NCBI RefSeq assembly: GCF_014861395.1
Contig: NZ_RRYV01000010.1
Location: 1 to 47,324 of the forward strand
DNA: 47,324 bases
Origin: Psychrobacter sp. FME13
Lineage (GTDB): Bacteria; Pseudomonadota; Gammaproteobacteria; Pseudomonadales; Moraxellaceae
Direction: 5' to 3'
Shown: positions 42,405 through 47,324 of the stretch, one piece after another
Layout of the letters: each line of letters opens with the position of its first letter
How positions within the stretch are numbered: position 1 is the first letter of the stretch
Made by a program: the position numbers and the translations under genes
The notes under the pieces: generated by a model
Databases searched by the model: none
Told to the model about the DNA's origin: nothing
What the model saw: the letters and a program-made list of their open reading frames with translations, nothing else

Positions 42405-45400
42405 CTAGCCGTCCAAACTCTCTAATGCGGCAAACATTGGCGCGTATAGTGGTTTTGCCAAGCTAGTCAATGCAGTAGATAAGGCCTTAAAGGCATCTTG
42501 ATCACGTAATACATACTGCCAAATAGCATGCTGCGAGCAAGTATCATATACCGACTCTACGTGAAATCCAGGTCGCAGCCAATCTGAAAAGTCAGCTCGT
42601 TTTGGCCAATAGATAACACCTTCTTCCATTTTTGAGCACTTACCAAGATAGCTAAGCGCATATCCGGGTAATAACGTAATGGGTACTTGACCCGATAAAT
42701 TAGAAAAAATAGCCCACTTTATCATCTCAACAATCGCGTCTTCATACACAATTGGATTTAGTTTAAATGCAATTACTTTGTCATATTCTTTGATCTGTGA
42801 GCTGGGCTTATTAAAGCGCCAGATACTCACGCCATCATTTAATGCCACTTGATCAGCAGTGGTGCGGCGAGCTATTTGCCAATACAAATGCGACAGCCAA
42901 AACTTGAGTAAATGTTTGGAGCTGGCTGAGTTGGGTAATATATTTAACCACTGCTTAGGGGACTGCTCGGCATATGCCTTGCCTGCTAACATTTCTGCCG
43001 ATGCCGATACAGGCACTAAGCCTTTTATCTTAACCAATGTCGGTAACCGCTTGAGCAGTGACGCGCTGTCGGCATTAATGTCAGTATGGTTTAGTACAGC
43101 CGCCAGCTCTATCTGTACAGGATGCTCAGTGGTTGGCGTTAGTAACTGCAAACCATTTGTATGATCTGCTACATCAGCAGAGCCATTAGCAACCAGTTGT
43201 TCTTTAAACTCCATGCATTGCTGTTGCAGTTTTTGTTGTTGATTGGGAATCGTAGTTTGACGCGCCACACCTGCCGGTATAATACTTTGGTACATTAATA
43301 ATTGGCTGTTTTTATCGGCACTGTTATTAACACTGCTATCAACGCTATTGTCAGCCGTATTTTTATCATCAGTGTTATTAGTAGTAGCATGAGAAGCCAA
43401 GCTGTTAATCAAATACTCTTTGATGTGGTAGGTGGTCAAGTTGTTTAAAAACAAAGGCTCTTGAGGCGCCATCGCTTCTTCGCCTTGTACCACATGAACC
43501 TTTTGATTACGTAAAAAAGCTTTGGCAGGATGGCGCACTTGGTAAACCAATACACCCTCTACATCTATTTCATGAATATCAAACAATGATTGGGTAAGCG
43601 CTGTGGTCGCCTCGCCTGTCTTACTGCTATCGCGTGAATCACTTGCGCCATCTAGCGCCAGTAGCTCAGCCAATACATCTAAGGTCTGCGCATCTGCCTG
43701 ACCAAGCACACCTAACTCTGTACCTAACACCTGAGCAATTGCCTCGTACTGTGTTTTAGTGGGCAGGCCAACCAGTGGCGCATGCTCGCTAGATACTCGG
43801 GACGTTAGTGTGTCAAACACAGCCTGCCAAAGCGGCGCAGGTGGAAACTGCTTTTTTTGTGCCAGTTTGGTTTTGCGCATGGCCTTACTCAAAATAGCAT
43901 CCAGCTCATCAACGCGCTCAGCCAAGTGATTATCTGACGTATGGTTTTCGGCTTGTTCATCAGCAGTATTATCAGCTGCCATAGCCGTGTTGATATCCAT
44001 TTCGATATCGGTTTCAAACAAACTTTTGTGAAATGGCAAAGCAGGATGCTCTGTCACTAACCACTGCTTAATCAATTTTGGCAAATAACGCTTTAGTGTG
44101 TCGGTAGCTGAGTCAATATTGTTGGGTAAATCTAACGTTTCAAGCGAGTTGACTTGCCACTGTACCTCTCCTTGCAAGAACTGTAACAACTCACTGACTG
44201 GGTTGGCAGGCAGGTGCTCATGCGTGTCTGTTAAACTTTGACCGTTATAAAATATCCAGCACGCACTCCGCGCGCACAGCAGCGCATCTAAAAACGCGCC
44301 ATTATCATCATCCTCACTCACCCTATCACCACGACGAGCGATGGCGGCTTTCATCAAATCGTAGCGGTTATCGCGGTCTTGTGCAGGAAACTCCGACAAA
44401 TTCATGTTAAGCATCACCACCAAGTTAAAAGGCACGTTTCTAAGTGCGCCAAATCGGCCAAAAGTAATCACACCTGTGGGTTCGGCACTGACCTGCTGAC
44501 TCTCAAGCTCCACCTCGATACTATCTAACATAAAGCTGAGCTTAAGCGGTAGCTGCTCTACTCCTGCCAGCCGTTGCTCAATCTCTGTGCTGCTACTATC
44601 GCCACTTGAGTATTGCTTATAATGGCGGTTGGCGCGTAAGCTAGATTTAAAGCCGTTCATGGCGTTATAGATAGCGCGCATGGTACGGGTTTGATCAACA
44701 TCTCCAAAGTAGCGATGAATGACTTGGCTCTCAATTTGGTCGAGCCAGTCTTCTGCTTTCATTTTTTGCATATAATCGCTACGGCGGGCCGCTAAACCTG
44801 CATAAATACGGCAAAGAGCCTCCACAATCATGGCATCGTTTAAGCTCACTTGAGACAGCGGTATGCTACGCTCTGGTAAGGCGGTGCTTGGCCACTCATC
44901 TTGACTTATAGGATACAAGCAATCGCTCAAACTGGCCTCTGGCATCACCAAGCCCAAAGTCAGTTTATCTAACGCTTGTGCAAAGCTAAAACGGTAGTCA
45001 TAGTCATTGCCATCTAGTGTTTGTTTAAGGTGACCCTCATCAAAACCGCGAATAAATCCAGCCTCTACCAATAAATCACAACCGCGGCTCATTTGTTCAT
45101 GGGTCAAGCCAAAGCTTTCAAACAAAGGCGGCAGCATCAGCCAGTCCAACACCTCAGCGGCTTCAAAGCGGGCGCTGTGGCTACCCAATAATTTATAAAA
45201 ACCAATAATGGCATCCCATAACTGACGAATATCGGCATCCACCACACCCGTGACTTTAGCTGGCAGAGTCAAGCCGTCTTGCCCTTTACCACTGACAAAA
45301 ATTGAGCTGATCAGCGCATGGTGACGCTCTACATCAGGTAGTAGTACAACAATGTCAGATATATGGCGTTTTTTTTCGTTAGCTGGAACTGGCTCATTAA

Positions 45401-46901
45401 GCCAGCGTCCAATCATAATGCGCAGTACTTCGAGCTGACGCTGTAAACTGTGACACGAATGAATACTTAGGCTATTGTCTTGCGAAGACATCGCCCAAAA
45501 ACGCTCTTTCTCAAAACGTTTGTTTTCAAGTGCGGCATCTTCATACCATGGTGTTGCTTGCAGATCGTTCTCATCCTCAAGCCCTATTTGTTGGCTCACT
45601 ACCTGAGAAACTTTTGCCGCCGCAGTTTGCTGAGTAGCCGTTTCATCAAGCATCAACACATCGTTTTGCAAGCGCCTTAATAAACTTGGGCTATTTTGCA
45701 TACCGTTAAGCGCATCACTGCTATTGGTAGCATCAGTCAGCTTATGGTTGATACCCATAGATAACGTATCATTAAAATTATCTTGCCACTCTACAAGTAC
45801 GTTTTGATCAGACGTATCTTGGTATTGCTCATTACCTGACAAATTGGCAAGCATGGCAAACGTATCACGTGACTGTTTACCCAAACGCGACAGCAAGCTA
45901 TGGCCATAATCCCGTAAAAACACACTTTCTGGGTTGATGATTTGTTGGCGCTGTAACCACGATTTATCGACAATATCAGCCCAAAATAACTTTGATGGGT
46001 TGTAGTGCAGCAGGGTAATATCCATGTATTCTGATAACTGCTGCAAAAAATCCAGCTCAGTTTGTGGTAATTGCTGAATGGTAAAAATACGCAGTACTTT
46101 AGGCAACTGAGCACGCTCATCTGCCTTGTTGCCTTTTAGCGCTGACCAAAAAGTTTTTTCGAGCGCCACACGGTGTAAGTGCACATCGGCAAAAAGCTGT
46201 AACCATAAAAACCGCTGCGCTGCTTCTAGCTCAGCATAATGCGCCACCAACCAATCAGGCGTGGCGCGAGCATACTTATCAAAGCGCAGTGATAACGCGT
46301 CTTTATTGGCTAGCATTTCCTCAATATTGAGCGGCTTGTTATCTGACCAATGTGCCAACCAATCTTCACGGTGGGTTAAGTAACGGTTAAACACCCGCGC
46401 CAAATCACTTGCCAACTGCCAAATACGCGCATCCTGTTGCGCCTTATCTTGTGATCCATTGACTTGCTGACTGTTTTGTTTTGGCGCATCAATTAAAGAT
46501 GACAATAGTGGGTAAACAGCGTGTTTTTCATCTTTTATAATAGCGTCTTGATAATAGGTCAAATATCCAAATAACCGCCACTGCATGACTGTCGGGGACA
46601 ACACCGCAACGTCAGGTACATTTAGGGTTTTAGCAGAGTGGTCTGCTTGTAATAAATACGTATTATGGCGGCTCAGCACATCTTGCATGAGCGTCCACTG
46701 ATACTGACCCCAAAACTTAGTACGTACCAAGGTGCTGATTCCAGCACGGCTGGCAATGGTTTTATCCAACCAATCGCCCAACACCATTGAGGGTACAATG
46801 ACAATAAAAGGCGCAAAAACCGACTGGTTTTTTGACTGATATTGTACAAGCAACTCATCGACAAGGTTTTCGGTACGGTGTGATTGAATAATGGTAAACA
46901 T
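42405..46901 (-). CDS. recC: exodeoxyribonuclease V subunit gamma RecC
   Basis: A 1498-residue RecC, the scaffold and Chi-scanning subunit of RecBCD. The ATG two codons inside the longer TTG-started frame is used, since it gives the normal MFTIIQSHRTENL start. Typical blocks are PFIVIVPSMVLGDWLDKTIA with GISTLVRTKFWGQYQW, LSIHSCHSLQRQLEVLR, ITFGRFGALRNVPFNLVVML and DLMKAAIARRGDRVSEDDDNGAFLDALL. E. coli RecC has about 1122 residues; the extra length includes a Ser/Asn/Asp-rich insert near 1170-1200 (SVDSSVNNSADKNS). It is the first gene of the recC-recB-recD operon. The size may bear on Chi recognition in this lineage. Confidence 0.93.
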   Translation of the reverse strand: MFTIIQSHRTENLVDELLVQYQSKNQSVFAPFIVIVPSMVLGDWLDKTIASRAGISTLVRTKFWGQYQWTLMQDVLSRHNTYLLQADHSAKTLNVPDVAVLSPTVMQWRLFGYLTYYQDAIIKDEKHAVYPLLSSLIDAPKQNSQQVNGSQDKAQQDARIWQLASDLARVFNRYLTHREDWLAHWSDNKPLNIEEMLANKDALSLRFDKYARATPDWLVAHYAELEAAQRFLWLQLFADVHLHRVALEKTFWSALKGNKADERAQLPKVLRIFTIQQLPQTELDFLQQLSEYMDITLLHYNPSKLFWADIVDKSWLQRQQIINPESVFLRDYGHSLLSRLGKQSRDTFAMLANLSGNEQYQDTSDQNVLVEWQDNFNDTLSMGINHKLTDATNSSDALNGMQNSPSLLRRLQNDVLMLDETATQQTAAAKVSQVVSQQIGLEDENDLQATPWYEDAALENKRFEKERFWAMSSQDNSLSIHSCHSLQRQLEVLRIMIGRWLNEPVPANEKKRHISDIVVLLPDVERHHALISSIFVSGKGQDGLTLPAKVTGVVDADIRQLWDAIIGFYKLLGSHSARFEAAEVLDWLMLPPLFESFGLTHEQMSRGCDLLVEAGFIRGFDEGHLKQTLDGNDYDYRFSFAQALDKLTLGLVMPEASLSDCLYPISQDEWPSTALPERSIPLSQVSLNDAMIVEALCRIYAGLAARRSDYMQKMKAEDWLDQIESQVIHRYFGDVDQTRTMRAIYNAMNGFKSSLRANRHYKQYSSGDSSSTEIEQRLAGVEQLPLKLSFMLDSIEVELESQQVSAEPTGVITFGRFGALRNVPFNLVVMLNMNLSEFPAQDRDNRYDLMKAAIARRGDRVSEDDDNGAFLDALLCARSACWIFYNGQSLTDTHEHLPANPVSELLQFLQGEVQWQVNSLETLDLPNNIDSATDTLKRYLPKLIKQWLVTEHPALPFHKSLFETDIEMDINTAMAADNTADEQAENHTSDNHLAERVDELDAILSKAMRKTKLAQKKQFPPAPLWQAVFDTLTSRVSSEHAPLVGLPTKTQYEAIAQVLGTELGVLGQADAQTLDVLAELLALDGASDSRDSSKTGEATTALTQSLFDIHEIDVEGVLVYQVRHPAKAFLRNQKVHVVQGEEAMAPQEPLFLNNLTTYHIKEYLINSLASHATTNNTDDKNTADNSVDSSVNNSADKNSQLLMYQSIIPAGVARQTTIPNQQQKLQQQCMEFKEQLVANGSADVADHTNGLQLLTPTTEHPVQIELAAVLNHTDINADSASLLKRLPTLVKIKGLVPVSASAEMLAGKAYAEQSPKQWLNILPNSASSKHLLKFWLSHLYWQIARRTTADQVALNDGVSIWRFNKPSSQIKEYDKVIAFKLNPIVYEDAIVEMIKWAIFSNLSGQVPITLLPGYALSYLGKCSKMEEGVIYWPKRADFSDWLRPGFHVESVYDTCSQHAIWQYVLRDQDAFKALSTALTSLAKPLYAPMFAALESLDG

Positions 46902-47324
46902 AGACAATAATCTGATTGGGATGAGAAAGAGGCAAAACGATCATTTGAATACCTTGATATCCAAATGACAATGTATGTTAAATTTTAAAAAATAGGTGTT
47001 TTGTAATCAAACACTTAACACTTCAAAGTTTATCAATAACAACTTAAACAAATTCAGTCTGATCACTGTGATTCATTTTGGCATGATAATTGCTCTAACT
47101 ATATTAAGGCGATATTTAAATAGCTTGCGTATACAAACTGACAATTTAGTGTGCCACTGATGACCATTTTTTGCCAGTTAAGATATTTACGTTACTATAA
47201 TTCACGACATTTAATGTCGCGCTTATATCGTTTATTTTTATATAAGAAAAACATTATAACTTATACAACTAGGACTTACGCAACAATCAGTCTAGGCGAG
47301 CGTAACTGCTCGCAGAGATAGTCA
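46902..47324. other. AT-rich upstream region of recC
   Basis: No gene is seen in these 423 bases. They hold a perfect 15-base palindrome, CGACATTTAATGTCG at 47205-47219, which might be a regulator site, a minus-strand TATAAT at 47258-47253, and the possible insertion-sequence end at 47272. Confidence 0.4.
47272..47324. mobile_element. possible outer end of another insertion sequence
   Basis: GGACTTACGCAACAATC followed by a GCGAGC-N6-GCTCGC hairpin (47296-47313) resembles the terminal region of transposable elements that open with GGACTTACGCA. The sequence is cut by the window edge and no transposase codon is visible, so this is weak. Confidence 0.25.

Noticed and set aside
35348-46901. phage-defence island at the right side
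   Set aside because: recCBD is housekeeping repair, and no restriction, CBASS, retron or similar genes accompany it.

Overview
The window reads as a chromosomal segment of a gammaproteobacterium of the Moraxellaceae, most likely Psychrobacter. This is inferred from the moderately AT-rich composition, the acnD/prpF form of the methylcitrate cycle, the recC-recB-recD order with unusually long subunits, the DUF2868/DUF3482 gene pair and the overall protein style; no rRNA or other marker gene is present to prove it.

Region 1 (1-8.9 kb) begins with the cut-off end of an IS3-family insertion sequence. An accessory catabolic island follows: a 2-oxoglutarate/Fe(II) dioxygenase of the PhyH family, an amino-acid-type binding lipoprotein, a class II aldolase/adducin protein, a fused ABC permease-ATPase, a LysR regulator, a DUF1028 protein, a Rid-family protein that lacks the usual catalytic arginine, and a flavin monooxygenase. 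Together they look like a regulated uptake and oxidative breakdown system for an unidentified amino compound. This is the best candidate for an undescribed system here.

Region 2 (9-13.8 kb) holds two related low-complexity acidic single-span membrane proteins sharing the same C-terminal motif, then a LysR regulator and an Nramp-fold transporter whose metal-binding DPGN motif has become GGSH.

Region 3 (14.1-22.7 kb) is the methylcitrate cycle for propionyl-CoA: prpB, prpC, acnD and prpF. It is interrupted by a DUF2059-like lipoprotein gene, two abutting MITE-like palindromic elements, a small membrane protein gene, and a YefM/YoeB-type toxin-antitoxin pair with its own promoter and operator. 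A terminator behind acnD separates prpF from the rest. No prpE or prpR is visible.

Region 4 (22.8-31.5 kb) holds an Imm51-like orphan immunity gene, an ABC exporter half-transporter, a tail-anchored ElaA-like acetyltransferase, an SDR oxidoreductase, the DUF2868/DUF3482 membrane protein-GTPase pair, and a single-domain ArsA/TRC40 ATPase with its small cory-CC-star partner. Copies of a short palindromic repeat ending in AATAGACCCT are scattered through regions 2 and 4.

Region 5 (31.6-47.3 kb) holds a cstA-type peptide/pyruvate transporter, an unknown cytosolic protein, a hypoxanthine phosphoribosyltransferase, and the recC-recB-recD operon for double-strand break repair, ending in an AT-rich stretch that may carry the edge of another insertion sequence.
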